Shown here in pieces: positions 20,000 to 31,400 of a DNA stretch of 64,000 nt. The notes beneath the pieces were generated by a model. That model worked only from the letters and a program-made list of their open reading frames with translations. It was not told the origin of the DNA and made no database searches. Made by a program: the position numbers and the translations under genes. The stretch spans positions 22,916,923-22,980,922 of the forward strand of contig OX393562.1 in the NCBI GenBank assembly GCA_947652115.1, read 5' to 3'. Position 1 is the first letter of the stretch. Each line of letters begins with the position of its first letter. The DNA comes from Blastomussa wellsi (Eukaryota > Cnidaria > Anthozoa > Scleractinia > Plerogyridae).

Positions 20000-20983
20000 T
20001 TATAGCATCCACGTATTCATGATGTCCTGAAGGCTCAAATGCTCCCTAAAACACGTCAAAGCCAGATCGTCAACAACGATGTTTCGTTCAATCTCTTCAC
20101 AAATAGCCATTCTTCTCCCGGGATGAGTGTTTCGATAGTAATGATAAAAATGGTGGTCCAAAGTCTCATAAAAACGTCCGCGAACGCGAGCATTTGTTTC
20201 TTCGTAAATACACGATTTTTCGGTAGAAGCGTATTTTTTCGCCTCGCTACTTTCATGTGCTCTGCTTCCAACGTCAAACATAGCGATGTAAGAGGTTATA
20301 TCGCTGTTTCCAGTCATGTCAGGGTGAATCGTTTTTCCGTTAAAATCTTTCAGTTCAATCATGTTGTCTCTTTCCGTAAACGCACTCAGTTGTTCCATGT
20401 TTTGCTCGAATGAAAGCAACTCGTCATGGGACATTTGGCCATCAGTGAGTTGGTACGCTTTGCACGGCTTCAAACGTCTTCTCAGTAACTGCACAGGCCT
20501 TCTCAATACCTTTTCAGCAATAGGCTTGTGTGTAGTCATTGTGTTTTTAGGGAAAACACCTTCGAGGCGTACACCATCAATTCGATTTGCTCTTAAATGA
20601 ATGTATGTTTCTTCGTGTCTGCAATCACCTTTGGAACCAAGCGAACCAGTTTCGTGCTTTACAGCGCTTTTTCGTAATGGTGGAAAATTCTCCTCCATTG
20701 TTGCGTAAAGTCTGAAGGATTCGTGTGTTTTCTCTCTCTCTTGGAAAGGTAGAGACGTTTTATTTTTCAAATTCGAACGACTCTCAAGTCGAGGAAGCTT
20801 TAGAATATTCAAACGCGAGTAGTCATCTTGACAAACCTGAGATTTCGTATTTTGAGAAGTGCCGCACCTTCCTCGAATCGGTGGAAATCTTGTTTGATTC
20901 GAAAGTTCTCTATTTGTTCTCAATCTGTGAGCCATTTCTCTGCGCGATGTCTTTCTAAAAACCGTATAATTAATATTTTCCAA
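20000..20983 (-). CDS. Uncharacterised protein, paralog of the gene at 24930-25943 (327 aa)
   Basis: A single open frame reads leftward from 20983. By comparison with its paralog, the true start may be the internal Met at residue 17 (20935), because similarity begins at 'MAHRLRTN' / 'MANRYMIN'. The protein is basic in its first half ('TRFPPIRGR'). It has a conserved centre ('RRPVQLLRRRLKP', then 'DGQMSHDELLSFEQNM', 'DFNG.TIHPDMT', 'DITSYIAMF') and a strongly conserved C-terminus (about 41 of 58 residues shared) ending exactly 'NTWML'. 'DGQMSHDEL' and 'GNSDITSYI' faintly resemble halves of EF-hand loops, but calcium ligands are missing. No signal peptide or membrane span is seen. Family not recognised. 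Confidence 0.7.
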   Translation of the reverse strand: MENINYTVFRKTSRREMAHRLRTNRELSNQTRFPPIRGRCGTSQNTKSQVCQDDYSRLNILKLPRLESRSNLKNKTSLPFQEREKTHESFRLYATMEENFPPLRKSAVKHETGSLGSKGDCRHEETYIHLRANRIDGVRLEGVFPKNTMTTHKPIAEKVLRRPVQLLRRRLKPCKAYQLTDGQMSHDELLSFEQNMEQLSAFTERDNMIELKDFNGKTIHPDMTGNSDITSYIAMFDVGSRAHESSEAKKYASTEKSCIYEETNARVRGRFYETLDHHFYHYYRNTHPGRRMAICEEIERNIVVDDLALTCFREHLSLQDIMNTWML

Positions 20984-21850
20984 GAATATTTTACGTCAGT
21001 GGACTGTTCTGTTCACCATGTTCACCGACATAGTTTTAATTCTTAGTTCTCGTTAAACCGGCATGCGCGTACTCTGTCGCTCCTTGAAGAGGAATCTGAA
21101 CAAAACATGTTTACAGCTATCTTTGCCGAAAAGAAAGGAAATTAATTGCGATTATGACAAAAAACTAAAAACACGTGTTTTGTCCAAGACAAGGCGCGTC
21201 GGCACAAACTCACTGCTGTCATTAACAGACTATTCACTTCCGACTGCTCTCAAAAGAAACTTATGTCGGGAAACGCTAAGTAAACTAACGCTAAATTAAC
21301 TGAAGGAGTGTTCTATTGTACAGTTTTCACAAAGATAGATGAGTCATACCGGAAAAGAGAAAAGAAATTTCACAACTGGGTGATTAACTGTAAAATCCTC
21401 TTTTGTTAGAAGAAGAACAGTTGAAGAAATTGCCGTTTTATCGGTTGATAAGAAAAAGCGCAATTTAAGTCTCCGGTATTTAGATTTAAAGTTTTTCATA
21501 TTTCTACGGATTACGAAGCTGTAGATTAAATAAAAGATAACTTATGTAAACAACAAATTTGGAACTTCTTTCTCGTTGTGACTGGGTTTTACCAGGAGCG
21601 TGTAAACGGATATTTGCGAAAACAACAACGACAAAAAACAAGTTCGATGAACTGGATTTCAACATTTCCGCTCTGGGAAAATTTCAGTTGTGAGACTTAC
21701 GAAAGCTGCTGATCGTCGTTCCCAGGGCGGCGTAGCCTTCGAGGTTCTAGAGATCCGTCTCTAGTAAGCGAAGCACACGTTCATACCCGAAATTAATTGG
21801 TAAAGTCGTGGAACTTGACACAACATCATGCGTGAAAAATGGTATGGGGG
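20984..21850. other. Intergenic between divergent paralogs, proximal part
   Basis: The 5' flank of the minus-strand paralog. No clear repeat or gene. Confidence 0.35.
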
Positions 21851-21851
21851 T

Positions 21852-22345
21852 GGGAGAGGTAGAGATGGCCTAATTGTTAGTATACTGGACTCCGGTTCGA
21901 TCGACCCGATTTCGAGCCCCGCCGAGACAGACGAATACCATACGCTTTTCGCGAATGTCTTGACTTATCAACGGATAAAAATATATTCTTCTTCTCTACC
22001 CCTGCCCCCCTCCCCACGAGCCCTTCTCGCTGTTGTTTAGTGGGGCTTGTAATTCACTCGGCTTTGTTTTCAGAACGGAACAACATTGAAAGGGCGGAGG
22101 GAGGTTTAAGAAATGACCTTTGGTACCCCATATACTTGAAATTCGTTTAACAGTTCTGTCCGAGATTGCAGTGAATTGTTGGGACAACCTGAAAAAATAC
22201 TGGGGAGTAAGTTGTGATGTGATGGACTGGCATCCCATCCAGGAAGTGGGGGGAAGGGGGGGGGGGAGGGTAGAAATACTCCTAGCCGCTTCATGCTACA
22301 GACACCAGCGTTAAGCGCAGGCAGCTATGAGCCAGTTTGGCTTAA
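21852..22345 (+). mobile_element. tRNA-derived SINE (degraded, with insertions)
   Basis: The head at 21852-21935 is tRNA-like: box-A-like 'TGGCCTAATTGTTAGTA', 'TACTGGACTCCGG', and box-B-like 'GATTTCGAGCCCC'. It cannot fold as a functional tRNA because the acceptor arm is missing. The tail at about 22193-22345 ('GACTGGCATCCCATCCAGG', 'GAAATACTCCTAGCCGCTTC', 'ATGCTACAGACACC') matches the style of the tail at 5262-5346. Between them is a G-rich, divergent body. Confidence 0.55.
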
Positions 22346-22512
22346 AAGAGTAGGGAACGAAGTTCCCGGTGTTGTGGTCTGGCCTCGTTTCACGGGTTGG
22401 TGCTTAACATAGGGATAACCTCACTGCACCTTTCCCTCTTGGACGGACATGTCCAAGAAAATTGAGTGTGTATAAAAGGCTTTTGTTTATAGGGGTGGAC
22501 GCTGCCTGTAAT

Positions 22513-23388
22513 GAATGAAGATCAATAGGGGTAAATCAAAGGTCATGATGATCAACACCATCAAAGAAAATCCAGTCACAGTGGAGGGAGAGCGATTAGA
22601 GGAGGTAGAATGTTTCACATACCTTGGCAGTGTTATAGACAGACAAGGTGGTACAGATGTTCAAGAAGCAGCATGAATTGATGAGGCGAGGGTAGCATTT
22701 AAAGGAGCTACGTCACGGAAACTCATCTTGAAAAAACTGGCAAGTTTTCTCAAGTTTGTCGTTTTGTAATCCGTCTATATCGTTGTCATTCGAAACAATC
22801 CTTGTATAATTTCAGCATTTTATAATCCCGTTGGTGTTTTTCGGCATTAGAAAACTCTTACTTTTAGATTTCCTTCAATTTGAAAGTAAATGGGAAAATG
22901 ACTTCAAATGCCGTGACACTGCTCCTTTAACATCATGCTCAAAAACTTCTGGACGTCTAAAGAAATCAGGACACAAACAAAGCTACGCATCTTCAATGCA
23001 AATGTAAGATCAGTTCTCCTCTATGGACCTGAGACGTGGAGGCGGACAAGAAAGACACTCCAGAAGATCTCATCTTTAACATTTGGTGGCCTGAGAAAAT
23101 TCACAATGAGGAGCTTTCGCAGCGAGGGAAACAATAACCGGTAGGTGAACAGATTTGGGGAAGGAAATGGGGCTGGATTGGTCACACCCTGCGAAAAGCA
23201 CCAAACAATATTACCCGGCAAGCTCTGAGGTGGAATCCCCAAGGGAAGCGAAAGAGAGGACGCCCCTGAAACAGCTGGCGACGGGACACTAATGCGGAAC
23301 TAAAGCTGATAGGATACAACTGGAAAGAAGCTGAACGAAAAGCCAAGTTCGAGTTCACCCGGAGCGATGGTCCTAAGTAAGTAAGTAA
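22513..23388 (+). mobile_element. 5'-truncated non-LTR retrotransposon (LINE) 3' end
   Basis: The remnant is flanked by a perfect 12-bp duplication GCTGCCTGTAAT (22501-22512 and 23389-23400). It encodes the C-terminal end of a reverse-transcriptase polyprotein with stops: 'VEGERLEEVECFTYLGSVID', then after the nested MITE 'LRIFNANVRSVLLYGPETW', '[20 protein letters not shown]' and '[12 protein letters not shown]'. It ends in a (TAAG)n tail. The clade was not assigned. Confidence 0.85.
22701..22928. mobile_element. MITE nested inside the LINE copy
   Basis: Terminal inverted repeats AAAGGAGCTACGTCACGG and CCGTGACACTGCTCCTTT interrupt the LINE reading frame. The flank suggests a TA target. Same family as 14868-15088. 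Confidence 0.75.
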
Positions 23389-23400
23389 GCTGCCTGTAAT

Positions 23401-24929
23401 AGCATTAGGTGTGTAATATTTCTTACATTTGCACGTGATAATTCACTGCAAGGGTAATGAAATTGTCAAAATCAATATTTGACATTTAATTGTTAAGCTA
23501 CCAAGATCATCGTCTCAGATCAAGAGAACCTTTTTGTTTTCCTTACAAAGGTTGGCCTTTATGCGAACGCCTCGAAAAACAGATTTCCGCTAGAAATGGA
23601 CTTCCGCTCTACTAAAAATAACTTCCGCGTACTTGACATATCCCAAGAGCTTGACCAGGAGCCTCCCTCTCTGGCCCCTTATTTTCTCTTGCTCAGATAT
23701 GACGTTCGCTCTGATTGGTTCAGTGTATCACGTTGTAAACACGGCACGCCGAAGCAAGGGTATTTTTAATTCTTTCTTTCTAAACACGAGCAGCCTCTCC
23801 AGGTTGCGTGGCTTGTAAAAGACTAAAATAATACACAGTCATCTGGCAGTAACCATAACAGCCACAACTCAGTCTTACTTCCGCAAATAAACAATCTCAA
23901 ATGCAAATTTTTCCATTACTTCTTGGCTTGTATCAAAGTCAAAAAGGCGTGTTTGTAGCTACTCCCTCTGAATGCAGCGCATCGAAAATAGCGAGAAATG
24001 TTGCTATTTTAATATTACATGTTGGATTCAACAAATCAGACAAACTACTCTATCGCCATCAGTAAATGTGTAACAAAGACAGCCAGCTCGGGTGATTGGA
24101 CAAAAAGGAATCTTCACCATTAAAATTGCACGCTGAAAAGAATCTCTTTTTCGCAACATAAAGTTTGGAAAGGTAATCGACACATCTATGCTGCATTTCT
24201 GTCGTAGCAGACTACTTTTCACCCACTGCTATCTATCTTTCTGTGAGCTTCGTAAAATATTTAAAAACGTGAAAAGTTCGTAGAATCCTAGAATCATCAT
24301 TCTTATCCAATAGTCGCTTAGTATAAATCAAGTAATTTCTCTATCTAGCGCATATAAATTACAACTACGAATTTGAAAAAAAGCACAGATGTTTAAAAAC
24401 TGAAGGCATATTCAACACAACGAGGAATAGAGGACACGTTCTCTTTGCTGTCAAAACAGATACAGATGACGCGCTGTGTCAATTTTATTCTCTTGGGAAT
24501 AAAATAGAACAGTTGCTGCTTTTATCTTTTAAGGCTTCGAATAATAGCAGCAGTTCGAATAAATTAGGCAGCTGTTTTTAAATTGTTTTTTTCGTTATTT
24601 CTTGACACCTATTTTAAGGAGTCCATCTGATTTTTCTTGTCGATATTTTATTCTGAATTAAAACTTTGCTCAGATATTGACAGCAAGTGACGAAACCACT
24701 TAGCGATGCGAAAAACTGAAAGCGAACGGAAGAATTAATGATCCTCGAGCGTGCTGCGATTAATGACGCTAAATTTATGCCAACAGCACTTGCCTCGTAG
24801 AAAACACGTTTTTTCGCAAGGGTCGTAGTTAATTTCCATTTTAATTGCTTCAAGACAAACGACAAATATAGCTACTATGAGATTTTTTATCAGTATTATT
24901 TCCCGCAACACTACAGTTTCAGTGGCGTA
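23401..24929. other. Intergenic, 5' flank of the plus-strand paralog
   Basis: No gene, structured RNA or obvious repeat supported. Confidence 0.35.
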
Positions 24930-25943
24930 TTGGTTCTGTGTTGGATAGCTGGGCAATTGATAGTGATGGCGAATAGATATATGATAAACGAACCGCATGC
25001 AGGCCAGGCGAGATTACCACCGATTCGAAGAAAGTACGTCACTAGTAACAGTTCGGTGTTGCAGGAATTGGGATATGATAGTTTGCCGTCGACTCTTCCG
25101 AGACTTCCTCGAATCAAAAACCGACCGCTAGTTGCAAATAAGACATCTTTACCGCACCAAAAGAGTGAACCAAATCAGACCTCGTTCAATTCTTTTATCA
25201 CAGTTGAGGAGCAATTTCCACCTTCACGCCTAGCGGCTAAGGAACTCAGAAACCCGTTTGAAAGGTATACTGAATTTAAAGGGATAAATGGAAACGAAAA
25301 GACATTAATCGGTTCTGGTGTACGTGGAGTAGATGGTATATACCTTGAAGGTAATCTGCCCAATAACGGGACTTTGAACGTTGAACCAATTGCTGAAAGC
25401 ATGCGACCACTTCGAAGGCCCGCGCACCTACTTCGAAGACGGCTCAGACCTAGTAGAGCTTACAAACAAAATGATGGGCAAATTTCCCATCGGGAACTGC
25501 TTACATTCGATCAAAACATGGATCAACTGCGTTCTTTTATAGAGCGAGACAAAGTTATGGACGTCTATAGGGATTTCAACGGAGAACAAATCGACCCAAA
25601 CAAGACTGAGAACGGCGATATAACGTCTTACATGTCGATGTTTAAAGTTGAAAGGAGAACGGAGAAAAGCCGTGGCGATGGCAGCAAGTGCGCTTCAAAG
25701 GCCAAAACGGGTCACGAAGATGGCCTCCTTCAAGAAAGCCAACAAACAAAGATGCGTGTTCAACGGCGTTTTTATGAGGCACTGGATCTACATTTTTATC
25801 ACTACTATCGTAACGCTCATCCACAGCGAAGAATGGCCATCTGCGAAGAACTGGAGCACTGTATTGTTGTTGATAACATAACGCTCTCGTGGTACAGAGA
25901 AAACTTGCGTCTTCAAGACGTCTTAAATACGTGGATGCTATAA
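24930..25943 (+). CDS. Uncharacterised protein, paralog of 20000-20983 (up to 337 aa)
   Basis: A single open frame. The ATG at 24966 ('MANRYMINE', giving 325 aa) aligns with the paralog's internal Met and is my preferred start; the 12 residues before it are not shared. Conserved blocks: 'ARLPPIRRK', 'EEQFPPSR', 'VDGIYLEG', 'RRPAHLLRRRLRPSRAY', 'DGQISHRELLTFDQNMDQL', 'DFNGEQIDPNKTENGDITSY', 'RRFYEALDLHFYHYYRN', and the terminal 'NTWML'. The two genes lie head to head about 4 kb apart. That both are intronless and equally long to the stop argues for duplication of a compact gene or of a retrocopy. No known domain recognised; probably cytosolic or nuclear (no signal peptide). Confidence 0.7.
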   Translation: MVLCWIAGQLIVMANRYMINEPHAGQARLPPIRRKYVTSNSSVLQELGYDSLPSTLPRLPRIKNRPLVANKTSLPHQKSEPNQTSFNSFITVEEQFPPSRLAAKELRNPFERYTEFKGINGNEKTLIGSGVRGVDGIYLEGNLPNNGTLNVEPIAESMRPLRRPAHLLRRRLRPSRAYKQNDGQISHRELLTFDQNMDQLRSFIERDKVMDVYRDFNGEQIDPNKTENGDITSYMSMFKVERRTEKSRGDGSKCASKAKTGHEDGLLQESQQTKMRVQRRFYEALDLHFYHYYRNAHPQRRMAICEELEHCIVVDNITLSWYRENLRLQDVLNTWML

Positions 25944-28455
25944 AGTGTAAAACGTAATTTCTTGTTAGGTTGTTTTTGTAAGAGTGTGAATTTCCAGCAA
26001 CTAAATACAAGCGAACTCGTATGAAAGAAGTAGCAGCTGCAGTCGCTGATTTGTTTCTCGATAGGGATTCACATTCATTCCAAAAACGCGATGTGAAAAG
26101 GGTGTTTAAGAGCCTGATTACATGGCCAATTTCAGCCAGGTTAGAAGCACTGAGATTTCAGATCGGCTTCCAAAATAATTCTTATTAAAATGGCCTTTGC
26201 GATTACTTGACAGGAGTTTCTCAGCCCTAGCTGAAATTGAAATTTGGAATTTCAACCCGTGGTGAAATTCGCCAAATTATGTTCAATTGTTTTCTTGTTG
26301 TTGTTGTTCAGGATAAAACGAAACGAAACGTTTGTCCATGTTATGGAAAAGAAGTGTGTTTTATTTACAAGATAACTGCATGCCTGTAAACAAAAGAATT
26401 GGGAAAAACTAACGCCCCACCCAACCTCATTGCTGAAAAACGTGATCATTTCTGTGAATCACGCGTTGACTCGACGATAAGCCAAAAATCACGTTTTCAG
26501 GATCACGTTCTAACCGAATTATTTTTAGCAGCGTTAGTTTATTCTGTAAAAAAAATCACAGTCTTCACTTTCTCTTCCGTTGCTTTAGGCGACAAGAAAA
26601 TGTTTTGTTCTCCCCTTCCTGGGTAAAACTCTTACTCATCGAAGGCTTTGATGCAACTGAGGCCTTAAATAAATAAAATAAAAATAAATCCCTTTATTGT
26701 AGTGTCAATGTATTTAGCACTGCTGTGCTAATTGGGGACACTGTAAATGAGGAAACAAATATCGTAAATCGAACAGAAAGTGGTTAAAAATCCCAACTGG
26801 TAGGAGGCAAACCAGTTATTTTTGGTAATGGTCCACCTATTCGGCGTTATGACTGACCCTGCGAAAATGTTTCAACCACCTTCCCCCCTCTCTCCACCAG
26901 CTCAAGGTCTGGATCCGCCACTGAGAAGGATATATATGATAATCAAAGGAAGAAAACAATACATCATATTTTTAAAAATAGATATAATCAAGTAAAACCC
27001 AACTAGTTCCCAACCAAATACCTAATTGGTCACCCCTCAGTCCCCTAGCTCCCTCCTCGAAAATAACCCTTCGCAACTCCTTGCCTTTTTTTTTCAATTT
27101 TTTTTATTAAGTGCTCGCGGGACTTTTCCCGCTGCATCAATATCGGCGAATTAATTGCTCAATGTCACAGCTGGAAATTACTGACGAACAAAGCTGATTG
27201 CAAACTTCGCATTTGAAGGTCAAAAAACATTATTTCAGATCTTGAAACTCATGAATCATTTTCAGTTGTCCAGAAGCAGACAAAATCCGCTTGGTACAAG
27301 ATATATGACTGCTAAGCACGATCAATTGTTTTGAGTTTAGAGGTTATTAAAATGCAAGCGAGGTTCACAGAGATCTTCCCAATACGGGTTCTTCTTTGAG
27401 AGCAAGCCACTCGAACGTAGTGGTTTATTCTTTTTCGCTTCGTCAACTACCTGCTACCGTGTCTCGGTGCTCGAAACGTAGCCCCGATTTACAGCGTTTT
27501 GTGAACCCGCGTTCCACAACAACCCAAACTCTCTAATGGTCACGTGGAAACTGAGCCTACGCGAAATGTTGCTGCTCGATGATTATGTCGACTGCAGCGT
27601 ATGTCGGATTCGTTTTCTCATTCCAGTCGGTCTATCTGCAAGTTCGAACCCGTTAAAACTAATTTTCTATAAATCATCGTCTTTGTTCCTTTACCGACTC
27701 CCATATTAATTTAACTTGAACACAGTGAATCTGTTTGGTACACCCTTTGGTACACCTTTACATCCAAAAAACGGGAGTTGAAATATAAAAGAGTCTAAAA
27801 GTTATTGAGTTTATTTTATTAACAACGCCCACCTCAAAGTTTAATTCTAATAACTGTCTGAAAAATAAAACTGGAATCTGGCATTGCGGCCTAGAAAGTC
27901 AAACAAGGACGTTTCGTTAGAAATTTTCAAACTGTTTGCACAATACTTAAGAAAAGTACTAATAAACAATAGCTTTTCATTGTGATTATTCAACTCACGG
28001 GCATGTGAAAAGTCATGTGAAGGAACGGAAGTTATAAGAATTCGACTTTCGGTGTCATTTTGGATAACAACTGATAAGCAAAAGGAACACGCCGATATCT
28101 GTATATTCCGTACTTTCTTTTTTCACGTGTAGCTTTCTCGGAGATCCATCTAGTTTGTTGGTTGTTTGGTTACCACGAGGTTTCATATAAATTTGATAGG
28201 AAGTAATCCTTTGCTAAACAAAGGTATCCTTGTGTAAACAATAAAGGCAATAACTTTTCCATATGTTAACGAGCTCTTTTATTAATCGTCGCTGTACAAT
28301 GCAAGCTATTCCCAGAGGGGGTTTCACTTAAAGCTTGATTTACAATTTTCAAGTTGGACTTGATGAATTAACTTTCCTCTAGCTAATTGCACGCAATTAG
28401 CACATCGAGAAGCGAAAAACCTTTTTCAAACAACGCGTTGATTGATGTTGTTTTC
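25944..28455. other. Intergenic, repeat fragments only
   Basis: A segment at about 26668-26830 ('GTGTCAATGTATTTAGCACT', 'AACTGGTAGGAGGCAAACCA') looks like the tail of a dispersed repeat next to an (AAATA)n run. 'CCTGATTACATGGCCAATTT' near 26114 may be a transposon terminus. No gene seen. Confidence 0.35.
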
Positions 28456-31400
28456 ATGGAGTGGAAAAGCAGGTCAAAACAATCCTTAAGTAAATTGATA
28501 TTGGAAGAGGAAGAGGGAGCAATGAAGCCAACGATCAGGTTAGTGCCTCATTTGGCGGGCTTGATTCAAGTTTGGTTGCTATTTAATTTGTACTTCTCAT
28601 CAACACAATTCTCCTATTTTTCGCGTGAATATCTGAATAGCCCTTCGAAATGGACTCATCAGACCACGTAAAATGTATTGACATCGAGTAAATGCGAACT
28701 TTATTGACTTTTAAGCAGTAAAATAGACTTTTTTGGCGCAAACAGCGTTCTTATTCGACAAGATGTTTTCAATGCAAAGCAGTCCTTGTATCGGTTTTAA
28801 TTATAAACATTACGACGTACAAGAGGAAAACGGTTGTTCGGATGAGCACAAAGGCTTTAGAAAATACCAGTTAAACCAACAAACGAAATACTTTCCGATG
28901 AGAGGGTTTTAGTGAATCGTCTTTTGTCAATAGAATGCTGGGAAATGCGTGAGGCCCAGCATGTCCGTTTTTCACCTGATCCCGATTTTCTACGTCAGTA
29001 GCTTTTAACGTTTTTCACTCTTAAACAAACTTATTTGTACAAAATTTACGAGCGTGTGTTTGAGCAAATCCTTACTAAGAACATGCAGTGTACTGGCAGT
29101 GAGAGTCTCTGCCGGCCGCAACAAGAAATCGACAAAACGGCGAGTCCGTCATTATTTTTACAGTCGCGTCAGTATTTTCCAGCGACTGATGGGTTGAACC
29201 GGGAACAGATCCGGCATTTTTTTCGAGGAAAAATAATAACAATAATAATAAATTCACTGGCTTACCTGTTGTGGATATAAAACTAGCCTTTCTACTCAGT
29301 GTTGCTAAATTTTTAAAGCCCGCCGTTGACAGAAAAGAAGATTTTAAAATTTCCATATCAAGTTTGTTTTCGGACAGGATTCTAAAGATCCAAGCAGCAA
29401 AAAAACGGGGAGAATTTTCAATTTTTTCGCTAAAACTTACAGCGAGTGAAAACTGTCGAAATTTTACTTAGGAAAGCAATACTTTTTTAAAAAAATAAAT
29501 AAATATTATAACTCGACAGGTGTTATATGCAGTTAATTGAATTTTGAATATAAAACACTTGTGCTGATAAACCATGAAATTAAAGCAAATTTATTTTGGG
29601 TGATTTTTCCAGTGAGGATACAAACTCGGCGTACAAAATTAAGTTAATATAGCAAATCAAGGACTAATGCTATCGTAAATATATATCGAAATCCTTTCTT
29701 TAGAACTCGTTACAACCGTTTATTACCTGCAGACATTGAAAAGGATTGTATTTCCAGTGAAAATGATAATTTCAATAATTCACGTGCTTAACTAGGCTAC
29801 CGTAAAAGCGCCATCTCCTTTGAAGGCTCTCTCCCTAGCAAAACCTCACCCTGGAAGTTCAGTTTTTGAAATACCACCCCTCGATGATCTACCATATTTA
29901 CTTTTATTCAAGCAATTTTGTAAAATTGTGTATGCAAGACCCCGGTGGTCTCGTATAAGCCACCAACCATATCCAACTGTCTTCCAGGAGAGGGGTTTGA
30001 GAACCTTGTAAGGTATCCAGGCTTTTCTCAACCCATCAAAGGAGATAAGAGCTGCCAAAAAATACTGAAGGGGTCTTTTAGGATAACTTACTGCCTTAAT
30101 GCTAAAAAACAAAAAGTTGCATCATTCGGAATACATAATCTGCCAACAGATTATGATGTAATACGATCAAATTAAAAAGACAACAATTCTATATATATAA
30201 TAAATATAATCCTAAATAGAAAATTTATGTTTCCTCCTTTAGCACCATATCAAGTGAATGGATCCGGGCAGGAAGCCAAATACATGGATTCACTGAGGCA
30301 TCGCAGCAATTTTTTGGTATAAAGCTTAAAACACCAGCAGTTTGCGTAGAAAACTCGAAATCAACTAGCATTAGGTTCAGAATTCGCAACAAACTTCAAT
30401 ACGAACCATTTTTGGAAGAAAACGAGAGGAGAGTTTCCGACATAGTACAAATTTATCCAAAAGAATTTGTATTCGAGCCGTCTGCCGAGCTTGTGTTAAG
30501 GTTACCAAGCTGCGTGGCTCCAAAGTCTAGTGGGCAGATGGTGTGCCTTTACTGCAGTAATGTTTGGCTGAGAAATGGTGTAAGGCATCTTAAATGGAAG
30601 CCTATAGATTCATACTGCTTTCACGTAAACCCAACGAGAACCGAAGCAAGTATCATTTGCAGGAAAAGCGGACTTTATACGATTAAAATTACCCAGCACC
30701 CTCAGGTAACGAAGAACCTGGATCCATACACAGACTGTGAAGTGGAGCTCGTGGAATATCCAGGAATTCAAATCAAGTTTCCCGTTGGCTGTGTTGCTCG
30801 CAAAACGCCAGTGACATTGGAAACAATCTGTACTGACGACTTATATAGACTACCAGCTCCAGCTCCAGTCTCCCCAAAATCACTCGGTTCGTGGCTGCCA
30901 CCTCAGAGCTGCAATCCAGAGGATCTGAACACCAGTAACGTGATGGATATCACATCAAGTCCTGTTGTTCTCATACGTTCTTCGAAGTTTCGTTTCACAA
31001 AGCCTATTCAACTCACCCTACCCTTGCTGGGAGATGATTTTGAAGATTTCTTTTCAAGAGAGAACGCGAGGATAGCAGTGTTACAGAGTAAAATTTTGGA
31101 CGAGGACACGGTCTTATGGAAACATCATTACAGTACACCAGAGGTAAGACTCCGCTCACTGTTTAGTGAGAGACTGAGATGCTTTTATTTGAATCTGTAA
31201 CGTGTTACGTAATGCTATAGCCTCCAATATATAGTAGCGATCATGATTTTTTCAAAATGATGCATGTCAGATAGGGGAAACAGCATTCGTTAATTCGTTC
31301 GTCCGCACTTTAGTGCCACTGCACTAGAGAATGTCATTTAAAGCCTGCCAGTTTTTAGGGTACTAAACCCGCGAAATAGTTTCGGAACACTTACTGTATT

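Noticed and set aside
21852..21935. tRNA gene
   Set aside because: Box A and B are recognisable but there is no pairing acceptor stem; better explained as a SINE head.
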